From Actinomycetota bacterium (lineage in GTDB: Bacteria; Actinomycetota; Actinomycetes; Nanopelagicales; Nanopelagicaceae), in assembly GCA_009702925.1 (NCBI GenBank), contig WLHC01000003.1:30092-94091 (forward strand): 64,000 bases of DNA. Reading direction: 5' to 3'. This document shows positions 1-7,393 of the stretch, piece after piece (the stretch's first letter is position 1; each line of letters opens with the position of its first letter). The translations under genes were made by a program, and so were the position numbers. Below the pieces are notes generated by a model. The model made no database searches and was not told the DNA's origin. It worked only from the letters and a program-made list of their open reading frames with translations.

Positions 1-1395
1 AACGGTAATCTGCAGATGATCTAACTGGACTTCACCTTTATTGAGTAGATCAATTAGGCGGCCGGGAGTTGCAACCAAGATTGCAGTTCCACGGCGCATT
101 GCAGTTATCTGCTTTGCATAAGACATTCCACCGGCAACTACAACTGATTCATGGCCAATTGAACGCGCCAATGGCATTAATACTTCATCAATTTGCTGTG
201 CAAGTTCACGAGTTGGAGTTAAAACAAGGGCCAATGGCTTATGAGGCTTTGCAACCTTGCCATTTAAGTTGTTCAGTAACGCTAAACCGAAAGCAAGAGT
301 TTTTCCTGAACCTGTCTGTCCTCGACCTAAAATATCGTGACCGGCAAGTGCATCAGGAAGTGTTGCGATCTGAATAGGGAAGGGATGCAGGATTCCCTGC
401 TTACTCAATGCATTTACAAGTGGAGCTGCAATTCCGAGCTCTGCAAATGTAGTTGTAATCTCTGTAAGAGGAGTTGCATCTACAAGATTTGCATCAGCTA
501 AGTTTGCTGAAATGTAATTGTCATCTGCGCCAAAATCTACAGCTGCGTTTGAATGCGTTTTATTGTGTTTCTTGAAATCATCACGGGCATAGGCCGGTGA
601 GTCATTACGGCGATCGCGGACTGGACGTTCTGCACGAAAGTTTGCAGCACGAGTATCTGGTGCCGCGCTTGGCTTCTTTGGACGAGTTGGATCAAACTTC
701 TCATACTTGCGTGGCTCAAAATTTGGACGACCATCATCGGTGCGTGCAATTTTTGCCTTTACCGCATCGCGTCGATTAGTCGGACGTGTATCTGAAGTTG
801 CTCGTGTTGAAGTTCCACGTGCATCGTCGCGCTTAAACGCTGGACGCTCTGCCTTCTTGTAACTCTTTTTGAAATCTGGTTTATCAGCTCTACGAGCAGT
901 TGGTTTTTCTGAACGCTCTGTGCGGTTAATGCGACCTGAAGATTCTGGACGCTCAGTGCGCTCGGTGCGATTTGTACGTGGCGCAGATTCACGAGCATCG
1001 CGCTCTTTTACAAACTTCTTTGCACGAGAGTCGGGACGCTGTGATCGCTCGATACGTGCTTTGCGCTCTTCAGGTGCCTCTGTTGGTCTTGGCTTTGATG
1101 CAGTTTGTTTTTGATAACGCTCAGCACGAAGTTTTGAACGATCTGAAAGTCGAGTTTCTTTCTTTGAAACAGTAGATGCATCAACATCTGAATAGCGACG
1201 AGTTGCAGGCTTTCCTGAAGCAGGCTTCGCTGATTTTGCTACTGCGCCTTTACGGGCAGCTTTCTGTGCCGAAGTGTGACGCGCTTTTGGCGCAGCAGTT
1301 TTAAAGGCAGCAGCCTTCTTAGCGCGCTTAGGTTTTCCAACTGAGGCTGCGCGACGGGCTTTTCCGGGCGCGGCAATACGTGGTTGTAGAGACAT
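1..1395 (-). CDS. DEAD-box RNA helicase, N-terminally extended, 3' end outside window
   Basis: ATP-dependent RNA helicase. The frame is open from ATG at 1395 to base 1 (465 codons) and is absent from the ORF track only because its stop lies outside. The first ~310 residues are a low-complexity, Lys/Arg/Ala/Glu-rich tail with recurring NRTER/ERP-like units. The helicase core then starts: Q motif (F-x-LG...PFPIQ), motif I GQTGSGKT, motif Ia PTRELAQQ, motif Ib TPGRLIDLL. The window ends just before the expected DEAD box, so motifs II-VI are unseen. The tail is probably a disordered RNA-binding region (inference). Upstream lies a ~140-nt leader with hairpins. Family assignment is secure; the specific orthologue (DeaD/CsdA, RhlE) cannot be fixed. 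Confidence 0.93.
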   Translation of the reverse strand, partial: MSLQPRIAAPGKARRAASVGKPKRAKKAAAFKTAAPKARHTSAQKAARKGAVAKSAKPASGKPATRRYSDVDASTVSKKETRLSDRSKLRAERYQKQTASKPRPTEAPEERKARIERSQRPDSRAKKFVKERDARESAPRTNRTERTERPESSGRINRTERSEKPTARRADKPDFKKSYKKAERPAFKRDDARGTSTRATSDTRPTNRRDAVKAKIARTDDGRPNFEPRKYEKFDPTRPKKPSAAPDTRAANFRAERPVRDRRNDSPAYARDDFKKHNKTHSNAAVDFGADDNYISANLADANLVDATPLTEITTTFAELGIAAPLVNALSKQGILHPFPIQIATLPDALAGHDILGRGQTGSGKTLAFGLALLNNLNGKVAKPHKPLALVLTPTRELAQQIDEVLMPLARSIGHESVVVAGGMSYAKQITAMRRGTAILVATPGRLIDLLNKGEVQLDHLQITV

Positions 1396-1540
1396 GAAAA
1401 TAAACACCAATCAAGACGACAAGCGCGTCTCGGGTATGGATCGCGCTAATGGCGTCCAGAGCGAAAATAAGACTCGCATGTAGTGCTGCATGTTGCAGCA
1501 CTTGGGGGAAGTGCATTGATGCTTTTGCACCAATACCTTA
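1396..1540 (-). promoter_or_regulatory. Structured 5' leader of the DEAD-box helicase gene
   Basis: A TAGAAT hexamer on the minus strand (1546 to 1541) would start a transcript near 1534, giving a leader of ~138 nt. This is long for this window. It contains three inverted repeats: 1511-1515/1526-1530 (GTGCA/TGCAC), 1482-1490/1494-1502 (nine pairs, 3-nt loop) and 1422-1427/1442-1447 (AGCGCG/CGCGCT). No T-run follows any of them. RNA helicase mRNAs often carry structured, cold-responsive leaders; that role is inferred here. Confidence 0.4.
1482..1502. repeat. Perfect 9-bp inverted repeat, 3-bp loop
   Basis: AGTGCTGCA and TGCAGCACT are exact reverse complements around TGT. The hairpin lies inside the helicase leader and downstream of the ecfA stop. 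Neither strand has a poly-T tract next to it, so it does not look like an intrinsic terminator. Confidence 0.75.
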
Positions 1541-1553
1541 ATTCTACCGCAGA

Positions 1554-2297
1554 TTATTGAATGGAAAAACCAACTGGCAGCTCAAGGCGATTTGCCTCAA
1601 GCAACGCCTTATTTGTAAGAATATTACGTGTGGACCCATCAGAAACAATAACTCCACCATTCAAAATAACTGCTCTCTCGCACAGTTCATTTGCATAAGG
1701 AAGATCATGAGTGACCATGACCATTGTGATATCAAGTGATCGCAAGATATCGGCCAACTCACGGCGACTTGCTGGATCTAAATTTGATGAAGGCTCATCT
1801 AGAACAAGTATTTCTGGCTTCATTGCAAGCACTGTTGCAACTGCCACACGTCTGCGTTGGCCAAAAGATAAGTGATGCGGCGGGCGATCTTTAAACTCTG
1901 CCATTCCAACTAATTTGAGAGCTTCATTTACGATTGAATCTAGCTCTTCTCCACGCTTGCCCATGTTGTAAGGACCGAATGCGACATCTTCACCGACGGT
2001 TGGCATAAACAATTGATCATCAGGATCCTGAAAAACAATTCCAACTTTTGCCCGAATCTGCTTGAGTGAATCTTTGTTTTTTGCATCCACTAACTCTCCA
2101 GCGATTCGTACTGAACCCTGCGCCGTTGGATGAATTCCATTCATATGCATGACAAGTGTTGTCTTTCCGGCTCCATTAGGACCAAGAAGTGCAACTCGTT
2201 CACCTTTTTCGATTGAAAGATTGACTCCAAACAAGGCTTGATTGCCATCTGGATATGCAAAAGCTAACTCTTTAATTTCCAAACTCGGGGTAGACAT
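1554..2297 (-). CDS. cbiO: Cobalt/nickel ECF transporter ATPase (CbiO/EcfA)
   Basis: Cytoplasmic ATPase that powers the CbiMNQ metal importer. In its 247 residues are Walker A GPNGAGKT (39-46), Q-loop around VFQD (88-91), signature LSFGQ (143-147), Walker B ILVLDEP (163-169) and switch His197. The Phe in the signature, in place of the usual Gly of LSGGQ, is common in CbiO proteins. It is the last gene of a minus-strand operon, 2 bp after cbiQ. Only one ATPase gene is present, as in cbi/nik operons where it acts as a homodimer. Whether the metal is Co or Ni cannot be told from this subunit. Confidence 0.93.
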   Translation of the reverse strand: MSTPSLEIKELAFAYPDGNQALFGVNLSIEKGERVALLGPNGAGKTTLVMHMNGIHPTAQGSVRIAGELVDAKNKDSLKQIRAKVGIVFQDPDDQLFMPTVGEDVAFGPYNMGKRGEELDSIVNEALKLVGMAEFKDRPPHHLSFGQRRRVAVATVLAMKPEILVLDEPSSNLDPASRRELADILRSLDITMVMVTHDLPYANELCERAVILNGGVIVSDGSTRNILTNKALLEANRLELPVGFSIQ

Positions 2298-2299
2298 TA

Positions 2300-3169
2300 T
2301 TAGTTTCCAATCAGAGTGGTTATAAGAAGTATTACAAGGGCAACTAACGGATAAATCAAAACCATTAACCAGTCGGATGCTTTAGATTTTTCAACTTCAT
2401 CATGGGGCAAAACTCCCTCATATCCTCTCGAAAGCATTGAAAGATGCACTCGTTCACCTCGTTCATATGAACGAATAAAAAGTGCCCCAGCAGCAGTTGC
2501 CAATACGCGCCAATGCTTTAGTCCTGTTGCTTCAAAGCCACGCGAATCACGCGCAACTTTCATTCGTTCCATCTCATCATTAACAACATTGACATAGCGC
2601 AACATAAATGATGCGATCTGAACCATAAGTGCCGGTAAACGTAACCGCTCTAAACCACGGAGAATTTCTCGGGCAGTTGTACTTGTCGAAAGAATTATTG
2701 CTGTAAGCACTCCAAGGGTGCCCTTTACAACAATCCCGGCACCTGCGATCAATCCCTCTCGATATAAATTGAAAGGCCCAGCTACAAATCTCTCTCCCGA
2801 ACCAAAAAATGGCATCAAAATGGCAAAGAAAATAAATGGAATTTCTATGAGTGCCCGCTTAAACAGCAAGGTAAAGGGAATTTTTGCAATCGCTGCAACT
2901 ATTAGAACCCATATGAAATAACCGATAAATGCTTGCCAGTTTGAAATTGGTGTCGAGACGGCAACTAGAATAAAAGCTATTGCAGCAACAACTTTAAGGT
3001 AAGACGCTGTTTCATGGACGATTGAGTGGCGATGAAGATAAAGCCGCTCACCCACATCATGTCCATGATGATGGGTCTGAACTTGAGTATTAACGCTTAG
3101 TCTTTTCTGGCTTTCTGGCAATAATCTTAAAAAAGACTCCGGCAACAACTGCCGTCCCAATAACGCCAA
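2300..3169 (-). CDS. cbiQ: Cobalt/nickel ECF transporter T component (CbiQ)
   Basis: Transmembrane coupling subunit linking the ATPase to the metal-binding CbiM. Several hydrophobic helices are followed by the cytoplasmic coupling region with two Ala-Arg-Gly-like motifs (ARDSRGFEA and SMLSRGYEG). The ORF as listed begins at a TTG and overlaps cbiN by 80 bp. Family alignment suggests that recognisable protein starts near the HHHGHD stretch (residues 33-38), so the true start is probably a later TTG (3121) or GTG (3055); none has a convincing ribosome binding site. The His-rich start is notable in a metal importer. Confidence 0.88.
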   Translation of the reverse strand: MALLGRQLLPESFLRLLPESQKRLSVNTQVQTHHHGHDVGERLYLHRHSIVHETASYLKVVAAIAFILVAVSTPISNWQAFIGYFIWVLIVAAIAKIPFTLLFKRALIEIPFIFFAILMPFFGSGERFVAGPFNLYREGLIAGAGIVVKGTLGVLTAIILSTSTTAREILRGLERLRLPALMVQIASFMLRYVNVVNDEMERMKVARDSRGFEATGLKHWRVLATAAGALFIRSYERGERVHLSMLSRGYEGVLPHDEVEKSKASDWLMVLIYPLVALVILLITTLIGN

Positions 3170-3398
3170 TTACTCCGGCAACACCGACAGAAGCGCGCTC
3201 ATTTTCAATTCCTTTAACACCGTAATCAGCCAAGGCTCCATCGGCATATGTGTGGTCTTTAGCTGTTTCAATGAAACCAATATCTTCGGCTACTTTTTCA
3301 AGTCCATCAGGAGATGAAGAGGCGTAAAAAGAAACTATGCCAGCAAGAAATAGAGAGACAATAAATCCCCCGATGTAGAACTTGCGATTTTTAGACAT
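3090..3398 (-). CDS. cbiN: PDGLE-domain accessory subunit of the Co/Ni importer (CbiN/NikN-like)
   Basis: Small membrane protein (102 aa from ATG 3398) with one N-terminal helix, an exported loop beginning with PDGL, and a second C-terminal helix ending in a basic tail. PDGLE proteins accompany CbiM/NikM and help load the metal. The start at 3398 was chosen because GGAG stands 8-9 nt upstream and because it gives the 8-bp ATGTCTAA overlap with cbiM; the longer ORF in the track has no such support. PDGLE-type N subunits occur in both nickel and cobalt systems, so specificity stays open. Confidence 0.85.
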   Translation of the reverse strand: MSKNRKFYIGGFIVSLFLAGIVSFYASSSPDGLEKVAEDIGFIETAKDHTYADGALADYGVKGIENERASVGVAGVIGVIGTAVVAGVFFKIIARKPEKTKR

Positions 3399-4065
3399 TC
3401 TTGATCTCCAATGCCTTTTGATTGTTTTTCCAACCAAAAACTAAGTCACTTCGACTTGCTAGTACCGCACTGACTGTTAAGCCTGTAATGATCGCCTCAC
3501 CGATTCCAATCAAAACATGGATTCCAATCATTGATGTGAAGACCGCCGAATCAGAGAATGTTCCAGTTGCCCCAATTACATATTGAATCCAAAACCCAAA
3601 TGCGGCGGCAGGAACTGAGACAGCTGCCGCGATAGATGCTGCAACTGCAACCGATGATTTATTTTTAGGTAAAATCTTTTTGATCACTAAAAAGACTGCA
3701 TATCCAACCCATACAGAAATAATTGACATATTGAAAACACTGAGCCCAAGGGCAGTAAGACCACCATCTGCAAACAAAAATGCCTGCATGAGAAGCACGA
3801 CCGTTAAAGCTAAGGTCGCCGCCCACGGGCCAACTAAAACAGCAGCGAGCGCCGCCCCAATCAAGTGACCACTTGTTCCTGCTACAACCGGGAAGTTGAG
3901 CATCTGAACTGCAAAGATAAATACTGCTGTTAATCCCGCAAGCGGTGCGGTCTTATCATCTAGTTGGGTTCGAGCACCCTTAAGAGCTGCGCCAACACCA
4001 ATTGCAGAGAGGCCGACAAATGCGGCTGAGGTAGGTACGTCTATAAAGCCATCAGGAATGTGCAT
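3391..4065 (-). CDS. cbiM: Cobalt/nickel ECF transporter substrate-binding subunit (CbiM/NikM)
   Basis: Integral membrane S component that binds the metal ion. The 224-residue protein opens with MHIPDGF, the family hallmark in which the N-terminal Met-His participates in metal coordination; this also fixes the start at 4065. About six to seven hydrophobic helices follow. It is first in the cbiM-N-Q-O operon. TAACAT lies exactly 6 nt before the ATG, predicting a leaderless transcript, so a classical cobalamin riboswitch leader would not fit unless a second upstream promoter exists. Confidence 0.94.
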   Translation of the reverse strand: MHIPDGFIDVPTSAAFVGLSAIGVGAALKGARTQLDDKTAPLAGLTAVFIFAVQMLNFPVVAGTSGHLIGAALAAVLVGPWAATLALTVVLLMQAFLFADGGLTALGLSVFNMSIISVWVGYAVFLVIKKILPKNKSSVAVAASIAAAVSVPAAAFGFWIQYVIGATGTFSDSAVFTSMIGIHVLIGIGEAIITGLTVSAVLASRSDLVFGWKNNQKALEIKNV

Positions 4066-4071
4066 GAGAAA

Positions 4072-4077
4072 ATGTTA
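4072..4077 (-). promoter_or_regulatory. -10 element of cbiMNQO
   Basis: TAACAT on the minus strand is separated by six bases (TTTCTC) from the cbiM ATG. This is the same spacing seen at many other starts in the window, implying transcription begins at or next to the start codon. Confidence 0.5.
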
Positions 4078-4106
4078 ACGCAAACCATTCGCATCTGCAT
4101 CTTTTT

Positions 4107-4118
4107 GGCATTAATGCC
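4107..4118. repeat. 12-bp perfect palindrome upstream of cbiM
   Basis: GGCATTAATGCC is its own reverse complement. Relative to a leaderless cbiM start it lies about 42-53 bp upstream, where a dimeric regulator could bind. It does not match a regulator box I can name. Operator function is inference. Confidence 0.35.
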
Positions 4119-4195
4119 CCTCTTTTGGGAGCCGAGCCCGCAGATTGCCCCCAAAATTGCTCTTGGCACGGAGGGAAATTCTCACCCGTCCTTAA
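4119..4195. other. GC-rich hairpin-forming intergenic element
   Basis: This stretch is visibly richer in G and C than its surroundings. On the minus strand it can form GGACGG/CCGU(G)CC around a 14-nt loop and TTTTGGG/CCCAAAA around an inner region, and CCGUGCC can alternatively pair with GGCUCGG. It sits between two divergent promoters. I could not match it to cobalamin, NiCo, TPP, FMN or SAM elements. It could be a small RNA, a leader from an upstream promoter, or a regulatory DNA site. Confidence 0.35.
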
Positions 4196-4204
4196 CATTG
4201 AGCG

Positions 4205-4210
4205 TATAAG
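4205..4210 (+). promoter_or_regulatory. -10 element of the TPR gene
   Basis: TATAAG ends 9 nt before the ATG at 4220, leaving room for only a few leader bases and no Shine-Dalgarno. It is the divergent partner of the cbiM promoter. Confidence 0.4.
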
Positions 4211-4219
4211 GTCACATGC

Positions 4220-5182
4220 ATGAGCGATGACGAAGGAATGGAAGAGCTCGTATCAGAAGAGATGCTCTGGGATCGAATCCCTGAAGTTGAGGGCGAAGAG
4301 CGCGCCAGTACATTTTACGAATTAAGCGCTCGAATTTTTGCTCGCGGTCAATATGACGAAGCGCTCGCACTTGCTGAGACAGCGCGTGATATTTATTCAC
4401 AACTTGGTGTCACATCTGCATCTGAAGGTTTAGCTCAAGCCTATTCTGCTATTGGCTACAACTTAAATCAACTTAAGCGAATTGATGAAGCAGCAACTGC
4501 AATGAGTAAAGCCGTGGAAATTTTAAGAGAGAACAAATCACCTATTGCATTAGAACTTGCATGCACATTGGGTGAGTGGTGGTACACATCTAAGCAGTAT
4601 GAGAAAGTAGTTTTAACAATGAATGAGTGTGCTCAGGAGCACCTTGTTGATAGTAATGAAATTGGTGCGGCAAATGATCTTCATTTAATTGGCTGCGCCG
4701 AACGAGAGTTGAAAGATTACACCAAAGCTATTGAAGCCTTTAAAGAAGCCCGTGCATTGTTTAAGCGCAACAAAGAAGTTATACATGTTGCCAGGTGCGA
4801 CCAAAAAATTGCCTCCTGTCTAATTGAACTTGGCGAAGGTGAACTTGCACTTGAGACTGCGCAAAAAGCTGTGGATGTTTTTGAGACAGGACACGATCAT
4901 CGCCGTGAGGTTTTTGCAATGTTTGAGTACGGGAAAGCGCAAATTTTGCTCGAAAAATATGATGATGGTTTGGCAACTCTAGAAAATGTTTTAGCAATTG
5001 TCAGTGAAGATGAGCCTAAAGACTTTGAATTCATTGTGGATATTGAATCGCGGATTTGCAAAATTATGAGGATGAAAGGTCGAATTGATGAGGCTAATGA
5101 GATTGAACGGCGCTTGCAATCGGTGCAAGAAGCACTTGAAGAAGAGCCAAGGAATTCCTTGGAAGGGGATCTAAAAAACTAG
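4220..5182 (+). CDS. TPR-repeat protein of unknown role
   Basis: A soluble 320-residue protein made almost wholly of tetratricopeptide-like helix pairs. At least six units can be picked out, for example around residues 35-65, 70-100, 110-140, 150-185, 190-220 and 230-260, with Ala/Gly/Leu at the usual TPR positions. The N-terminus is very acidic (SDDEGMEE). There is no signal peptide, membrane segment or enzyme domain. The TPR fold usually serves protein-protein contact; the partner is unknown. The gene is monocistronic, divergent from cbiM and convergent with the methyltransferase at 5192 (9-bp gap). Confidence 0.85.
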   Translation: MSDDEGMEELVSEEMLWDRIPEVEGEERASTFYELSARIFARGQYDEALALAETARDIYSQLGVTSASEGLAQAYSAIGYNLNQLKRIDEAATAMSKAVEILRENKSPIALELACTLGEWWYTSKQYEKVVLTMNECAQEHLVDSNEIGAANDLHLIGCAERELKDYTKAIEAFKEARALFKRNKEVIHVARCDQKIASCLIELGEGELALETAQKAVDVFETGHDHRREVFAMFEYGKAQILLEKYDDGLATLENVLAIVSEDEPKDFEFIVDIESRICKIMRMKGRIDEANEIERRLQSVQEALEEEPRNSLEGDLKN

Positions 5183-5191
5183 TCCGCAAAA

Positions 5192-5839
5192 CTAACGCGG
5201 AAGATGTTGTAATGCCCAGTGATACATTGCAATGGCACCAGCTGCAGAAGCATTCATCGATCTAGTAGATCCATATTGATTAATTTCGTATAAATTTTCA
5301 CACACTGTAATTGCTTCATCAGACATTCCTGCACCTTCTTGACCAAAAAGTAAAACGCAGCTCTCTGGCAATTGTGCTGATTCAAGTTGTTTGGAACCTG
5401 GAACATTATCTATTCCGATAATTGGAATCCCACGCTCCTTACAGTGCTCTGAGAAATCAGCCACAGACGGATGATGAATCACAGTTAAGTAGCGATCGGT
5501 AACCATTGCTCCGCGCTTATTCCAATCCCGTTTTCCAACAATATGAACAGCGCTGACGTTAAAGGCATTAGCAGTGCGTACTACCGATCCAATGTTTAAA
5601 TCATGTTGCCAATTTTCGATCGCAATCTCTAACTCATGTCGCTTTGTATTTAGATCGGCAACTATTGCCTCAACACTCCAGTACCTGTACTTATCTAATA
5701 CGTTGCGACGATCACCATTAAGTAATAACTCAGGATCAAAGTGGGCATCTTGGGGCCAGGGTTTTTCATGTGGCCCAACCCCAACTACAGGAAAAAACTC
5801 ACCAGGACCAATATTGGCTGGGGTGGTTGGAGAAGACAT
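5192..5839 (-). CDS. SPOUT (TrmH/SpoU) RNA 2'-O-methyltransferase
   Basis: Predicted to methylate a ribose 2'-OH in tRNA or rRNA with S-adenosylmethionine. The C-terminal SPOUT domain shows all three family motifs: NIGSVVRTANAF, LLFGQEGAGMS, and the knot-forming YGSTRSMNASAAGAIAMY. The first ~70 residues are a family-specific extension without a recognised domain. It is monocistronic and divergent from the membrane protein at 5862, with only 22 bp between start codons. TAGAGT lies 6 nt before the ATG. The modified nucleotide cannot be predicted from sequence. Confidence 0.88.
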   Translation of the reverse strand: MSSPTTPANIGPGEFFPVVGVGPHEKPWPQDAHFDPELLLNGDRRNVLDKYRYWSVEAIVADLNTKRHELEIAIENWQHDLNIGSVVRTANAFNVSAVHIVGKRDWNKRGAMVTDRYLTVIHHPSVADFSEHCKERGIPIIGIDNVPGSKQLESAQLPESCVLLFGQEGAGMSDEAITVCENLYEINQYGSTRSMNASAAGAIAMYHWALQHLPR

Positions 5840-5845
5840 GTGAGC

Positions 5846-5855
5846 ACTCTAAACT
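5846..5855. promoter_or_regulatory. Overlapping divergent -10 elements, both leaderless
   Basis: On the minus strand TAGAGT (5851-5846) precedes the methyltransferase ATG by 6 nt. On the plus strand TAAACT (5850-5855) precedes the ATG at 5862 by 6 nt. The hexamers share the central TA, so one 22-bp spacer carries both promoters and neither mRNA can have an upstream ribosome binding site. Confidence 0.6.
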
Positions 5856-5861
5856 GAACTC

Positions 5862-6209
5862 ATGAGCGCAATCAACACCGTCGTCTACATCATTCATCTT
5901 CTTTCTGTAGTTGGAATACTTTTCCTCTTACTTCGTGAAGCAAAAAAGTCTCCTCGAAGACTCAATCCTGGCGTGCTGCATGCGAGCCTTACAGCTTTAA
6001 TTGCCGGTGTAATCCTTGTTGGGTTACATAACACTGCTAAACCGGATGAATCTCTAAACCACACAATTGTTGGCATTAAGTTCCTTGTGCTGTTGGTGAT
6101 TTTGGTACTGGGATTGTTGAACCTTAAAAAACCTGTGCTTTCTAAGAATGTTTGGCTATCAATGTTGGGGCTAACGATATTTAATATTGTAATTGCCTCT
6201 GCCCGATAA
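5862..6209 (+). CDS. Small four-helix membrane protein, unknown
   Basis: A 115-residue integral membrane protein with about four hydrophobic segments (roughly 5-25, 38-58, 68-88, 95-113) and short charged loops, the first containing EAKKSPRR. No domain family was recognised. It is followed after 8 bp by dacB on the same strand, so the two probably share a transcript and this protein may act at the envelope (inference). The start is supported by TAAACT-N6-ATG. Confidence 0.75.
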   Translation: MSAINTVVYIIHLLSVVGILFLLLREAKKSPRRLNPGVLHASLTALIAGVILVGLHNTAKPDESLNHTIVGIKFLVLLVILVLGLLNLKKPVLSKNVWLSMLGLTIFNIVIASAR

Positions 6210-6217
6210 AGGTTTTT

Positions 6218-7393
6218 ATGATTAAATTCAGAAACGTTTTAGTGGTTTCTATTGCCCTGGCTATGGTTTCATCAACAGCTAGTGCAAATCTTAAACCAAC
6301 AGAAATTCCACCCGTTTTTGAAAAACTGTTAAATTCTCCAACCTTATCCAATCCGGCAATGATTGTTATCGATGGTTCAACCGGGCAGACAATTTATGAG
6401 AAGAACATCTACGCACAACGTAAACCCGCTTCAGTAATGAAACTCTTAACAGCGGCAATGGTTTTACAATATCTCGACCCTTTAAAGGTATTTTCTACCG
6501 AAGTCAGCATTACACCTGAAACAAACACCCTTTTTATAAAGGGTTCACTGGACCCGTGGATTGGCACCACTCATTCGGTTGCGAGAAAAATGAATAGAGC
6601 CTCATTAACTCATATGGCCAGTAATGCAACAAATGCAGTACGCAGCTATAACGCTGGAGAACTAGTTGAATACACCGTTATATACAGCGGCTTATATGAA
6701 CAAGATGTAAAAAACTTCAAAACATATTGGGCCAAGCGTGGATTTAATCCTGTGTTTAAGGCGGAAAAAGCAGATCAAGTATTAACTGAGACTACCGTCC
6801 CGGTTGTTACGGAAACTTCGCCCCCTGTTGCAAAAATTCTAGATTGGATGATGCTGTGGAGCGACAATCAACTTGCAGATAGATTGGCACGTTTATCTTC
6901 ACAAGCTGCAGGCGAACCATTTGGAATTTTGGGTGTTGAGAGAATTTTCAAAAAGCTTTTAGCCGAACTTCAAATAGATTCATCAAAACTGGTAGTAAAA
7001 GATGCGAGCGGTTTATCAAAGTCAAATAAAGTTACAGCAAAGATGATCGGTGAACTACTCTACAAACTTCGAAAAGATCCAAGATTTGCGGGTCTATATC
7101 CGGTGTTACCAGTTAGTGGAGTCTCTGGAACTTTAAACGAGCGTTTTATCGATACAGCACCAACAGCAGTCGGTTTGGTTCGCGCAAAAACTGGATCGCT
7201 TAACGGTACCGCCACATTGGCTGGGTATGTAGAGTCTTCAGATCGCGAGTATGTTTTTGTCACACTTGCCGATCAGATTCCAAGAGGGTACACATCACTC
7301 AAAAAAGCACGAGCTGCCATCGATAAAATTCTCGGACGGATAGCCGCTCCAAATATCCCCGCGGAGATTTCTCCTTTACCTTCAGGGATTTAG
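6218..7393 (+). CDS. dacB: D-alanyl-D-alanine carboxypeptidase/endopeptidase, S13 family (PBP4)
   Basis: Exported peptidoglycan enzyme that trims or hydrolyses D-Ala peptide bonds. It has an N-terminal signal peptide ending near SSTASA, the nucleophile motif SVMK (S-x-x-K) near residue 70, SDN (S-x-N) near 212, and KTG near 325. At 391 residues it is shorter than many PBP4 enzymes (about 450-480), mostly through a small insert domain. In Mycobacterium dacB stands near tilS; here several genes separate them. Its TAG stop directly abuts the stop of the convergent gene at 7394. Confidence 0.92.
   Translation: MIKFRNVLVVSIALAMVSSTASANLKPTEIPPVFEKLLNSPTLSNPAMIVIDGSTGQTIYEKNIYAQRKPASVMKLLTAAMVLQYLDPLKVFSTEVSITPETNTLFIKGSLDPWIGTTHSVARKMNRASLTHMASNATNAVRSYNAGELVEYTVIYSGLYEQDVKNFKTYWAKRGFNPVFKAEKADQVLTETTVPVVTETSPPVAKILDWMMLWSDNQLADRLARLSSQAAGEPFGILGVERIFKKLLAELQIDSSKLVVKDASGLSKSNKVTAKMIGELLYKLRKDPRFAGLYPVLPVSGVSGTLNERFIDTAPTAVGLVRAKTGSLNGTATLAGYVESSDREYVFVTLADQIPRGYTSLKKARAAIDKILGRIAAPNIPAEISPLPSGI

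Noticed and set aside
869-1114. 81-residue plus-strand ORF rich in Arg/Ser
   Set aside because: It is the complement of the Arg/Glu-rich helicase tail, whose repeats leave several frames open.
1482-1502. Intrinsic terminator after ecfA/cbiO
   Set aside because: The stem is perfect but followed by no T-run on either strand.
4079-4200. Cobalamin or nickel/cobalt riboswitch ahead of cbiM
   Set aside because: The spacer has a GGUG-like and a GCC-like string but no proper B12 box, no AGuCAGGAgACC-type second half, and no repeated GGACAGG motif. The best cbiM promoter is also downstream of it. Kept only as an unassigned element.
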